Shown: piece by piece, positions 41,698 to 50,819 of the stretch
Layout of the letters: every line of letters begins with the position of its first letter
Position numbering within the stretch: position 1 is the first letter of the stretch
DNA from: Streptomyces sp. NBC_01267
GTDB lineage: Bacteria > Actinomycetota > Actinomycetes > Streptomycetales > Streptomycetaceae
Reading direction: 5' to 3'
DNA length: 64,000 bases
NCBI RefSeq assembly: GCF_036241575.1
Contig: NZ_CP108455.1
Span: forward strand, 1,626,501 to 1,690,500
Notes under the pieces: model-generated
Databases searched by the model: none
What the model was told of the DNA's origin: nothing
The model's input: the letters and a program-made list of their open reading frames with translations, nothing else
Made by a program: the position numbers and the translations under genes

Positions 41698-42466
41698 AGC
41701 GCGAAACTTTAGCGACCATGACCGGCTGGAAAAATCCGGTGTCCTCAGGAGCATGCCATCTGGTCTCCACGAACCCCGCCCGCGCCGCGAAACCGGCGGT
41801 CTCCCGCTGGGTGAGCGCCCAGTAAGTGGCCCGGCGCGTCCGCGTCACCCAGGTCGGGCCCTCCTCCGGCAGCAGTTGGAAGTGCTCCAGGTCGTAGCGC
41901 TCGCCGTCCCGGTGCCAGTGCCACAGCTGGAAGGTGATGGTCCGCCCCTCGGGCCGCTCCCTCACCTGGGGCGGAGTGGAACCGGGCCGCTCGCGGCGCA
42001 GTTGGTCGTACGGACGTGTGGACAGCAGAAGCAGCCCGCCGGGCCGCAGCACTCTGCGCATCTCGTCGAGCGCGGCCCGTACGTCGACGGAAGTGAGCAG
42101 GTGCGGCAGGGAGTTGTCGGCGCAGACGACGACATCGAAGGAACGGTCCGCGAACGGCAGCGCGCGCATGTCCGCGGCGCCGGCCGTGAACCGGAGTCCA
42201 CGCGCACGGGCTTCACGCTGGGCCCGCGCCGCCGCGACCGGGCTGAGATCGCTGCCGGTGACCCGGTGTCCGCGCGCCGCCAGGCCCAGCGCCTGCGTGC
42301 CGATGCCACAGGCGCAGTCGAGTACGTCGTGGCGGCCCGGCCCGCGCGCCTCGGAGATCAGCGCGTCGAGCGCGTCGCCCTGCCGGGTCACGGCGGCGTC
42401 CCAGTCGGCGTAGATCAGGTCGTAATCGGCGGCGAGTTGATCGTAGAAGAGCTGTGTGGGGTCCAC
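41684..42466 (-). CDS. Class I SAM-dependent methyltransferase
   Basis: 260 aa. Motif I is VLDCACGIGTQALGLA, with GSDLSPVAAARAQ as the acidic strand, SFDVVVCADNSLPHL as motif II/IV and LRPGGLLLLSTR as motif III. Substrate unknown; the fold is of the small-molecule methyltransferase 11/25 type. Confidence 0.87.
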   Translation of the reverse strand: MDPTQLFYDQLAADYDLIYADWDAAVTRQGDALDALISEARGPGRHDVLDCACGIGTQALGLAARGHRVTGSDLSPVAAARAQREARARGLRFTAGAADMRALPFADRSFDVVVCADNSLPHLLTSVDVRAALDEMRRVLRPGGLLLLSTRPYDQLRRERPGSTPPQVRERPEGRTITFQLWHWHRDGERYDLEHFQLLPEEGPTWVTRTRRATYWALTQRETAGFAARAGFVETRWHAPEDTGFFQPVMVAKVSRYDNN

Positions 42467-42605
42467 CCCCGCACGCTAGCGCGGCCCCTGCTGCGACGGC
42501 GAGCAGCTACGGCGACGGCCGACGCGGCCGATTGTCAGTGGTGGCGTCTAGCGTGGAATCACTGAAGATCAGCCGCACCGGCTGGTCCCTGGGGAGGGGT
42601 GTGCC

Positions 42606-44054
42606 ATGGCTGCTGCGCAGGTGGGGAAGACGACGTATCTGGAGCTGTCCCAGGAGGGCGGCGGGGCACACAAATTCTACGAAGTGACCGTCACCGGCAC
42701 GGTGGTAGCCGTGCGGTACGGGCGCATCGGCGCCGACGGGCAGCGCCAGGTCTCGACCTTCCCGACGGTCGAGAAGGCGAAGGCCGCCGCGGCGAAGAAG
42801 CTGGGTGAGAAGGTGCGCAAGGGATACGCACCGGCGGTACGGGGCGGGCGCGCACCCCGGTCCGTGACCCGCCGTCAGGTGACCTCGGCTCCTTCCACGG
42901 CGCGGGCGACGGCCCCGGTGCTCTGGCGGTTCCGTACCGGCACCTCGGCGTTCGGGATCCATATCGACGAGGACCACTGCTGGGTCGGAAACCAGCACGG
43001 CGATGTCTACACGCTGGGCCACGACGGCGAGGTGCTGGCCCGCTTCTCGCTGCCGGACGGCGTCAAGTGCCTGGTCGCGGACGACTTCTGGATCTACGCG
43101 GGGTGTGACGACGGCAAGGTGTACGACCTGTCGTCGAAGGTGCCCTTCGCCGCGTACGAAATCGCGGACGACGTGGACATCTTCTGGCTGGACATCCACG
43201 AGGGCGTGCTGAACGTGTCCGACCGCAGTGGCGGTCTCACGGTCATCGACCACGAGGACGAGTTCCAGTGGTCCCGCCGCTCCAACGGCAGCAACGCCTG
43301 GATGGTGCGAGCCGACGACAGCGCGGTCTATCACGGGCACACGCGCGGTGTGACGGCGTACGCCGCGGACGGCAGCGGCGAGTTGTGGCACACGGACACC
43401 TCCGGCGGCGTGCTCTTCGGCTGGCAGGAGGAGACCGCGGTGTACGCGGGAACGGGCCGGCAGGTCGTCGAGCGGCTGTCCAAGGCGACCGGCCGGAGCG
43501 AGGCGCGGTACCGGTGCGACGCGGCGGTCTACTCCTGCGCGACCTCCGCCGACGGCGAGTACGTCTTCGCGGGCGACCTCGCCTCCTCGGTCTACTGCTT
43601 CGCCGCGGACGGCACCCGGCTGTGGAAGCTGGGGACGGGCGGCGGCTCGGCGCTCTCCATGCAGTACCACGCCGAGAAGCTGTACATCGTCACCACGGAC
43701 GGCTCGCTGGCCTGCATCGATGCGAGCGAGGCGGCCATCACCGCGGCGCAGGGCGGAAGCGTTCCGGTCGCCTTGGACGTCAAGCAGGCTGCGGCGCTTC
43801 CCACGTACACCCCGGCGGCGACCGTGGCCACGGTGAGTGCGATGCCCGCGCCGGGAGCCGGGATAGTCGTGGAGTGCGTGCAGGTCGGCGGACGGCTGCG
43901 CGTCCAGGTGGTCTCGGACGGCTACGAACCCTCCTGGCACGTCCAGTTCCCCCGGGCGATACGTCAGGTCGGCGCCCGCTACGTGGTGGACGCGCTGCAC
44001 TCCTCCTCGGGCGGCTTCTACCGGGTGCGGGGAGAGATAAAGCGCCTGGTCTAG
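42606..44054 (+). CDS. WGR-domain protein with C-terminal beta-propeller
   Basis: 482 aa. Residues 5-80 are a WGR domain (TTYLELSQEGGGAHKFYEV, VAVRYGRIGADGQ), the fold that binds DNA ends and activates PARP enzymes in eukaryotes. A basic linker follows. Residues 100-410 then form a PQQ/WD-like propeller of about seven repeats built on phrases such as VGNQHGDVYTLGHDGE and FAGDLASSVYCFAADG. No catalytic domain is present. GGGAGGGG lies 6 nt before the ATG. Role unknown; a scaffold that reads DNA state is conceivable. Confidence 0.8.
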   Translation: MAAAQVGKTTYLELSQEGGGAHKFYEVTVTGTVVAVRYGRIGADGQRQVSTFPTVEKAKAAAAKKLGEKVRKGYAPAVRGGRAPRSVTRRQVTSAPSTARATAPVLWRFRTGTSAFGIHIDEDHCWVGNQHGDVYTLGHDGEVLARFSLPDGVKCLVADDFWIYAGCDDGKVYDLSSKVPFAAYEIADDVDIFWLDIHEGVLNVSDRSGGLTVIDHEDEFQWSRRSNGSNAWMVRADDSAVYHGHTRGVTAYAADGSGELWHTDTSGGVLFGWQEETAVYAGTGRQVVERLSKATGRSEARYRCDAAVYSCATSADGEYVFAGDLASSVYCFAADGTRLWKLGTGGGSALSMQYHAEKLYIVTTDGSLACIDASEAAITAAQGGSVPVALDVKQAAALPTYTPAATVATVSAMPAPGAGIVVECVQVGGRLRVQVVSDGYEPSWHVQFPRAIRQVGARYVVDALHSSSGGFYRVRGEIKRLV

Positions 44055-44701
44055 ACCCGCCCCCGGGTGGGACCGTTCCAGGCGAGGTGGTCGGGGTGGT
44101 CCGCCCGTACGACGACATCGGCGGTCTCCGCAGGATCCACTTCGTCCTCGTACCTCCGGAAGGCCGGCAACGTCCACTGCGTGTCCTGCCCGGTACGGCG
44201 CTGAAGCGCTCCCGGCGAGAGCCGCAGGTGCACACTCAGATCGAAGGGAAACCAGTGCCCGAACAGAAACGGCCCCTGCACGATCAACAGCGCACCGTCC
44301 GGAAGTTGCTGATACGGGCTGCGGGTGGCCCGATCGGTCACCGGGTCCCACAGATCGGGCAGTACACGACCGCTGCCGCCTGCCTCCAGCGGACCGAAGA
44401 CCTCCCGCCAGAGCGCACCCGTGTCGAACCAGCCGCTGTAATACGCGTCCGGGTCCCGCTTCCCGTACTCGTACCGCAGGGAGGCCGGGCGTAGAAAGCC
44501 CTGTGTGCTGACGAGGTGGACGGACCGGCCGCGTTCCCGTAGCGCCTCGGCCACGGCGGCCGACAGTTCGGCGGTGGGCGCGGCGGGTGCGCCATCGATC
44601 GCGATCTTGGGCCAGGGGCCGCCGTCCGCGGCCTTCAGTCCGTCCGCGCGCTGTGCCAGGGCATCGGCCAGCCGTTCCCAGGAGATCGCTTCGAGTCGCA
44701 C
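44051..44701 (-). CDS. Uridine-kinase-like protein with a degenerate P-loop
   Basis: 216 aa, convergent with the WGR gene (4-nt overlap). Its body resembles the uridine kinase-like NTPases of actinobacteria (KIAIDGAPAAPTAELSAAVAEAL, FDTGALWREVFGPLEAG, LLIVQGPFLFGHWFPFDLSVHLRLSP). The phosphate-binding loop, however, reads DGAPAAPTAE where G-x4-GK[ST] is expected, so the lysine is missing. It may not hydrolyse ATP. It is divergent from the GT gene at 44818. Confidence 0.72.
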   Translation of the reverse strand: MRLEAISWERLADALAQRADGLKAADGGPWPKIAIDGAPAAPTAELSAAVAEALRERGRSVHLVSTQGFLRPASLRYEYGKRDPDAYYSGWFDTGALWREVFGPLEAGGSGRVLPDLWDPVTDRATRSPYQQLPDGALLIVQGPFLFGHWFPFDLSVHLRLSPGALQRRTGQDTQWTLPAFRRYEDEVDPAETADVVVRADHPDHLAWNGPTRGRV

Positions 44702-44817
44702 CCCTCCATCATCGCTGAGGTCGCCGACCGGCCATGACCGGTGAGGTCCCGGAGGGATGGCGTACGGTGTGGGTCGCGCGGGGCGAGATCGACACGCAGG
44801 CCAGGGGGTTGCGGACC

Positions 44818-46632
44818 ATGGTGATTCGTACTAGGCGGACCATGACCCGAGCCGCGAGCCGCGAGCCGCGAGCCGCGAGCCGCGAGCCGCGAGCCGCGAG
44901 CCGCGAGCCGCGAGCCGCGAGCCGCGAGCGGTGGTTGCGTGTTCCGGTCGGTGAAGATCCCGAGCGCTGGCGCACCCTGCCCGGCAAACGCCTCGTGGTC
45001 GCCGTGGCCCGCACCGTCACCTCGACCGTTCGGGTCCTGGACGTGCTGCGCCCCGTTCTGCGGGACGACCCGCGCGTCGATGTCGTCTTCGCGTACGACC
45101 CGACCTCCGCGTTCAACCACGGAGTCGAGGAGTTGCTGCGGACTGTCGGCGCCCGCGTCATGCCCTGGGGGCAGTTGGCCTCGGCCGAGCCCGATCTGAT
45201 CGTCACCGCCACCGAGAACGCCCGGCTTCCCGGAGTCTGTCCCGTCCTCGTCCTGCCGCACGGCGTGGGCTTCCACAAGACCGTCCCCGACTCCCGCAGC
45301 ACCCGCGAACGGCTGGCCGGGTTGGTGCCCGCCGCCCTGCTGCGCAGCGGGCGGGCCCGGCTCGCGGTCTCGCACCCGAGCCAGGCCGCGCAGTTGGCTG
45401 CCGCCCACCCCGCGGCGGACGGACTCAGCGTGCTCATCGGGGATCCCTGCTACGACGCGCTGCTCGAAGGCCGGAACCTGCGCGCCAGGTACCGCGACGC
45501 CCTGGGCGTGGGCCCTGAGCGACGACTGGTGATGCTGAGCACGACCTGGCGCGAGGAGTCCACCATGGGCTCTCAACCGGGCCTACCGGCCAGGCTGTTG
45601 GCGGAGCTGCCGAGGGACGAGTACGCCGTCGCCCTCGTGAGCCACCCCAATGTGCAGGCCGCGCACGGCTCCTACCAGGTGGAGACCGTACTCGCGTCGG
45701 CCCGCGGCTCCGGTCTGCTGCGGATCCCGCCCGCAGCAGGCTGGCAGGGAACGCTGTTGGCCGCCGACCTGCTGATCGGCGACCACGGATCCGTGACCTT
45801 CTACGGAGCCGCGCTCGGAACCCCGCTGCTGCTCGGCGCGTTCAGTGAGCACGAGGTGGTACCCGGCACACCGATGGCGGAGCTGGGCCAGCTGGCGCCG
45901 CGGCTCGTTCAGGACGCACCGTTGCGCGCACAGATCGAGCGCACACTCTCCGAGCACCAGCCGGACCGCTTCCGCAAGCTCGGGGAGAGCGCCTTCGCCG
46001 ACCCCGGTCACGCGTTGGGGAATCTGCGCACCGTGGTGTACGAACAGCTCCGGCTCGATCCGTGCGAGGGGCCTCCACCGCCCAGGCTGGCTCCCGTACT
46101 CCCCGTGCCACAGCCGGACGAGGAGGACACGACCGCGTCCGTCGTCATCACCCGGGTCGTCACCAGCCAGGGCGACAGCCGGGTCGTGGTCGAACGGTTC
46201 CCGGCGTCCGTCGCTCACCTCGTCGCCGAACCGGACACCGACCGCACAGACACCGACAGCACGGACAGCGTCTTCCGGTACGTGAGCTGCGGCGACGACG
46301 CCCGGGACCAGGGCGTCGCGGAGAGCGCATCCGTCCTGGTGCGCCGTACGGCCGCCCCCACAGCGGTTGCCGCGGCCCGCTGGGCCGAGAACGTCTTCGC
46401 CCGCTACCCCGGCGCCCTGCTCGCTGCCTCGTCGCTCGCGGGCGGCTGCTGCCGGGTGCGGCTCACAGACGGCCGTACGGTCGAGGTGTCCACGACCGGC
46501 CGGACGACCGACGCCGGGATGTCGGCCTCGGCCGTCTACAGCTGCCTCCGGGCAGGCCTGCCCCTGGCGGGCTTCCTCACCCTCTGCTTCGCCGGGCGCG
46601 AGGAGGACGTCACGCTACGACTGCTCCCCTGA
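44818..46632 (+). CDS. GT-B protein distantly like CDP-glycerol glycerophosphotransferase (module 1)
   Basis: About 604 aa. After a low-complexity start encoded by a 7-bp repeat (AASREPR repeated), residues about 40-430 look like a GT-B enzyme. LVLPHGVGFHKTVP resembles the HGTPLK motif of TagF-type proteins, MLSTTWREES the next strand, and IGDHGSVTFYGAALGTP the C-terminal donor-site motif. The last 170 residues are unassigned. I chose the ATG with AGGGGG 9 nt upstream and TACGGT further up. Starts at 44842 or, after the repeat, a TTG at 44935 remain possible. Paralogous to the gene at 48947. Confidence 0.7.
   Translation: MVIRTRRTMTRAASREPRAASREPRAASREPRAASRERWLRVPVGEDPERWRTLPGKRLVVAVARTVTSTVRVLDVLRPVLRDDPRVDVVFAYDPTSAFNHGVEELLRTVGARVMPWGQLASAEPDLIVTATENARLPGVCPVLVLPHGVGFHKTVPDSRSTRERLAGLVPAALLRSGRARLAVSHPSQAAQLAAAHPAADGLSVLIGDPCYDALLEGRNLRARYRDALGVGPERRLVMLSTTWREESTMGSQPGLPARLLAELPRDEYAVALVSHPNVQAAHGSYQVETVLASARGSGLLRIPPAAGWQGTLLAADLLIGDHGSVTFYGAALGTPLLLGAFSEHEVVPGTPMAELGQLAPRLVQDAPLRAQIERTLSEHQPDRFRKLGESAFADPGHALGNLRTVVYEQLRLDPCEGPPPPRLAPVLPVPQPDEEDTTASVVITRVVTSQGDSRVVVERFPASVAHLVAEPDTDRTDTDSTDSVFRYVSCGDDARDQGVAESASVLVRRTAAPTAVAAARWAENVFARYPGALLAASSLAGGCCRVRLTDGRTVEVSTTGRTTDAGMSASAVYSCLRAGLPLAGFLTLCFAGREEDVTLRLLP
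44848..44930. repeat. Heptanucleotide array (GCCGCGA) x 11
   Basis: Eleven perfect copies at 44851-44927 with partial units at both ends. Seven is not a multiple of three, so three units encode 7 residues and any gain or loss of one unit shifts the frame of the GT gene if translation starts upstream. Confidence 0.95.
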
Positions 46633-48792
46633 AGGGAATTCAGGGGAGGGGAATTCAGCCGAGAGGCGCTCGCGCAGGACAGCCACGCGCGGGCCGCCGC
46701 CCTCCTCGTAGATCTCCAGTGCCCGCACCAGGTGGCGCAGACGCTGGTCTCCCGAACAGAGCTCGGCCAGCGCCTCGCGTGCCGGGGCCTCGTAGTGGCG
46801 TGCGCCCACGGACCCGAACGCGTGCACGGCTTCCTCCAGCGCGGTGACCGCCTCGTCGTCACGTCCCAGATGGTGGAGCGTGGTCCCGATGGCGCTGCGT
46901 GCGCGGGCCGCCATCCGCTCGTCCTTCACCGTCAGCGCGAGGAACCGTCGCCAGGCCTCGTCGAGCGTGTCCAGGGCTGTGGTGTGCCGCCCCGCCGAGT
47001 CCTGTGCGCAGCCCAGGAAGTAGAGGCCGATGGCGATACCGCGCGAGTCACCGTCCAGGCGGTAGAACTCCAGCGCCTCCCCGTACGTCTCCACGGCGCG
47101 GGAGAGGTCGTGCCGGTCCCAGTAACGACCGTAGAACTCACGCGCGGAGGCCCGCAGCAGCGTGTCACCGCTCTCGTCGGCCCGGACGATCGCGGTCTCC
47201 AGCTCCGCGCGGGCACGGTCGTCGTCTCCGCGGTCCAGCAGGGGACGTGACACCAGGGCGCGCAGCCGGGACTCGGCGGCGGGATTCCCGTCCGCGGCGG
47301 CAGCCAGCGCGCCGAGCTCGCCGGACTCCGCCCAGTCGTTGAGGTAGCGGCGGTTGAGGTAGAGCGCGGTGAGCGCCTCCGCCAGCTCCCAGGTCCGGCG
47401 GTGCAGATTCAGCGCCGCCGCGGCGCGCACGGCTGCGAGGAGTTCGGCGCGGTGTCCGACCAGCCAATTCAGGGCGTCGGCCTTGGTGGAGAACGGCCCA
47501 GCGGCACCGTCTAGTCGCCGCGTGTACGCGCCGATGCGCATCCGGCCGCCCATCACGGCCAGGTCCGCGTACCCGGTGAGGGTGAGGAAGTGGTCGATCA
47601 CGCGCTTCACGGCTGCCGCGCGTTGTTCCCCGGTCTCGTGCTGTTCGGCCTGGCTGCGGGCGTGGAGGCGTACCAAACCGTGGAACCCGTACGGACCGGC
47701 GGGTTCGTGTCCCGGTCCGGCCCCCGGCTCCCGCTCCCCGTCGCCGGGCACCGCGACCTCCACCAGACTCGCCTCTTCGAGCGTGTCCAGGAGGCGCTGT
47801 GCCTGCCGGGGTGTCAGGTCCGCGAGAGCGGCGGCGGTCTCGGCGTCCCAGTGGTGCCCGGGATAGACGCCGAGGAGCCGGTAGAGGCGGGACGCCTCCG
47901 CATCGAGGCCCTCGTACGCAACGGTGAAGACGGCAGCCACAGCGTTTTCTCCTCCCAGGCTCAGGGCATCCAGTCGGCCCTGCTCATCGGCCAGTTCGGC
48001 GGCCAGCGCGGACGGAGTGAGTCCTCGGTGCATGGCCAGGCGGGCGCCCGCGACCCGCAGCGCGACAGGTAAGCCGTCGCAGAGGTCGACGATGCGGGCT
48101 GCCGCATCCGGATCGGCCGCCACGCGCCCGGCCCCGCACAGGTCCTCCAGGACGCGCAGGCCGTGCGCCGGTTCGAGCGGTCCGAGACGCATCAGCTCCG
48201 CGCCGGACATGACCAGCTCGCCGAGCCGTCCACGGCTCGTGGCGATGACGGCACTGCCCGGACCACCGGGGATCAGCGCTCTGAGCTGAGCCGGTTCGGT
48301 GACGTCGTCGAGCACCACCAGGACCCGCCGGAGCGCCGTGTGGCTGCGGAAGAGCGCGCACAACTCACCGAGTGTGGGTGGCAGGTATTCGTCCGTGACT
48401 CCGAGCGCACGCAGACAACTGGTCACGCCGGTGGAGACATCGGCGCCCGCCTCGCGGCGCAGTTCGGTGAAGTCGACATAGAAGTCACCATCGGGAAACT
48501 GCTCGCGCCGGTCCTGGACCCATTGCCGGACCGTGGCCGACTTCCCCATTCCGGGCAATCCGCTGAGCACCGCGACGCGCGCACCGTTGCCGCCCCGGCC
48601 GGCCCAGTCGTCGATGTCGCCGAGGACCGCCGTCCGATTGACGAACCCGGGCGACGCCGGGGGGACTTGCCGGGGCACCACAGCCGTCCGGGGCTGCGGC
48701 ATGTTCACGGTCAGAGCCCCGATCTCTCCTGCCTGAATGACGGGACCGTACGCGGTTCCGTCGAAGTCGTTCCTCACGGACCCTGAATCCAT
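46615..48792 (-). CDS. STAND NTPase: RHIM-like motif, NB-ARC domain, TPR repeats (module 1)
   Basis: 725 aa. Residues 8-25 carry N-D-F-D-G...PVIQAGEIG, a short motif like bacterial amyloid signalling sequences. NB-ARC: Walker A GLPGMGKS (78-85), Walker B RVLVVLDD (156-163), sensor TSR (185-187), GLPVAL (240-245). A winged-helix part follows, and the C-terminal half is helical TPR-like repeats (ALEFYRLDGDSRGIAIGLYFLGC and similar). All key NTPase residues are present. The ATG at 48792 has GGGGGAA 4 nt upstream and places QAG at residues 20-22, exactly as in the second copy. Its 3' end overlaps the convergent GT gene by 18 nt. Confidence 0.85.
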   Translation of the reverse strand: MDSGSVRNDFDGTAYGPVIQAGEIGALTVNMPQPRTAVVPRQVPPASPGFVNRTAVLGDIDDWAGRGGNGARVAVLSGLPGMGKSATVRQWVQDRREQFPDGDFYVDFTELRREAGADVSTGVTSCLRALGVTDEYLPPTLGELCALFRSHTALRRVLVVLDDVTEPAQLRALIPGGPGSAVIATSRGRLGELVMSGAELMRLGPLEPAHGLRVLEDLCGAGRVAADPDAAARIVDLCDGLPVALRVAGARLAMHRGLTPSALAAELADEQGRLDALSLGGENAVAAVFTVAYEGLDAEASRLYRLLGVYPGHHWDAETAAALADLTPRQAQRLLDTLEEASLVEVAVPGDGEREPGAGPGHEPAGPYGFHGLVRLHARSQAEQHETGEQRAAAVKRVIDHFLTLTGYADLAVMGGRMRIGAYTRRLDGAAGPFSTKADALNWLVGHRAELLAAVRAAAALNLHRRTWELAEALTALYLNRRYLNDWAESGELGALAAAADGNPAAESRLRALVSRPLLDRGDDDRARAELETAIVRADESGDTLLRASAREFYGRYWDRHDLSRAVETYGEALEFYRLDGDSRGIAIGLYFLGCAQDSAGRHTTALDTLDEAWRRFLALTVKDERMAARARSAIGTTLHHLGRDDEAVTALEEAVHAFGSVGARHYEAPAREALAELCSGDQRLRHLVRALEIYEEGGGPRVAVLRERLSAEFPSPEFPSGEQS

Positions 48793-48946
48793 CTTTTCCC
48801 CCGCGGCGGCCGACACCATCCGGTGCACACGCTACCCGTGCGGGCATCCGGGCGCCGGTACGATCTGGGCCATGCCGCTGCCCGACCCCAGGAACGTACA
48901 AGTGAATTACAGAAGCGGCATACATGGCGATACCGGACACTCTAGA

Positions 48947-50692
<1,746 letters not shown>

Positions 50693-50819
50693 AACATCGC
50701 GCGCGAGGGGAGTGCGTGCAGGCGATCGAACCCGCACCTCAGCCCCCACCTGAACCCCCTCCTGAACCCTTTCATGGAGCCGTTCCTGGAACCCTTCCTG
50801 CGGCTCGGACCCAGTCGGC
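50693..50819. other. Convergent intergenic spacer with CCTGAACCC-like repeats
   Basis: Between the second GT gene and the second NB-ARC gene. It holds degenerate copies of CCTGAACCC and CCTGGAACCC (50750-50800). No gene or clear terminator hairpin is visible. Confidence 0.4.
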
